Below are positions 5,051 through 5,072 of a DNA stretch of 5,072 nucleotides, in pieces. Every line of letters starts with the position of its first letter. Within the stretch, counting starts at the first letter, position 1. Both the position numbers and the translations under genes were made by a program. A model generated the notes under the pieces. The model was given only the letters and a program-made list of their open reading frames with translations. It was not told the DNA's origin and searched no databases. This DNA comes from JAWLGW01 sp964569055. Lineage in GTDB: Bacteria; Planctomycetota; J058. The stretch covers positions 1 to 5,072 of the forward strand of contig CAZMSZ010000493.1 of NCBI GenBank assembly GCA_964569055.1, read 5' to 3'.

Positions 5051-5072
5051 GGAGGTGCGTGGTGCGCCGTAC
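5051..5072 (+). CDS. Possible start of a rightward gene at the right edge (ribosome-binding site plus GTG)
   Basis: GGAGG at 5051-5055 lies 6 nt before a GTG at 5062, and only three codons follow before the window ends. The string GGAGGTGCGTGGTG matches the start region of the DsrE-like gene (3140-3153, GGAGGTGCCTGGTG) at 13 of 14 positions. That makes a genuine start plausible, but nothing can be said about the product. An 8-bp inverted repeat (GCGCACCA at 5032-5039, TGGTGCGC at 5060-5067) would pair the GTG. Confidence 0.3.

Larger units (their letters stand above)
4571..5061. other. Non-coding region rich in inverted repeats upstream of the scaffold-dcd pair
   Basis: About 490 bp without a recognisable gene. 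In-frame extension of the scaffold-like gene as far as 4921 is open but gives an arginine- and serine-rich string with no family features. The region holds a 7-bp hairpin at 4594-4611, a 14-bp inverted repeat (4658-4671 / 4707-4720), GATCCG half-sites at 4812-4839 and a perfect 25-bp inverted repeat (4936-4960 / 5000-5024). It should hold the leftward promoter for the scaffold-dcd pair, which I could not locate. Confidence 0.6.

Overview
The window is very GC-rich bacterial chromosome (well above 70% GC by eye, with G or C in almost every third codon position). It carries core housekeeping genes in a loosely organised, alternating-strand layout. I see no phage, plasmid, transposase, CRISPR, tRNA or rRNA signature. 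The lineage cannot be fixed from this window. The MreB sequence, the short 'NREYQQG'-type intergenic repeat and the mix of small orphan genes remind me of a high-GC Planctomycetota or related PVC/deep-branching genome, but that is a low-confidence inference.

Left part (1-1870): mreB, the actin-like rod-shape protein, reads leftward and leaves the window before its stop. A 323-bp intergenic region separates it from a rightward gene. That region holds an AT-richer inverted repeat with a perfect 26-bp stem. The rightward gene encodes a small protein with an N-terminal RING-like zinc-binding module and two C-terminal membrane helices.

Middle part (1876-3609): a complete leftward glyceraldehyde-3-phosphate dehydrogenase gene (gap) meets the RING gene tail to tail with 7 bp between stops. 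It is divergent from a small rightward gene whose product has an N-terminal hydrophobic segment and a DsrE-like fold, but no conserved cysteine.

Right part (3612-5072): a leftward pair consists of an IscU/NifU-type Fe-S scaffold-like gene followed by dcd (dCTP deaminase). They overlap by 4 bp (GTGA), so translation is probably coupled. The scaffold lacks the third canonical cysteine. Inside dcd, about 22 codons around the active-site GKSTYAR motif switch abruptly to A/T-ending codons. The roughly 500-bp region upstream of the pair is rich in inverted repeats, including a perfect 25-bp pair with a 39-nt spacer. It ends in a plausible ribosome-binding site and GTG start for a divergent gene at the right edge.

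The genes do not form one pathway: cell shape (mreB), glycolysis (gap), dUMP/dTTP supply (dcd) and Fe-S metabolism (scaffold-like) sit beside two small uncharacterised proteins. The points most worth following up are the two large inverted repeats, the codon-usage island in dcd and the degenerate Fe-S scaffold and DsrE-like proteins. I did not find convincing evidence of a new multi-gene system.
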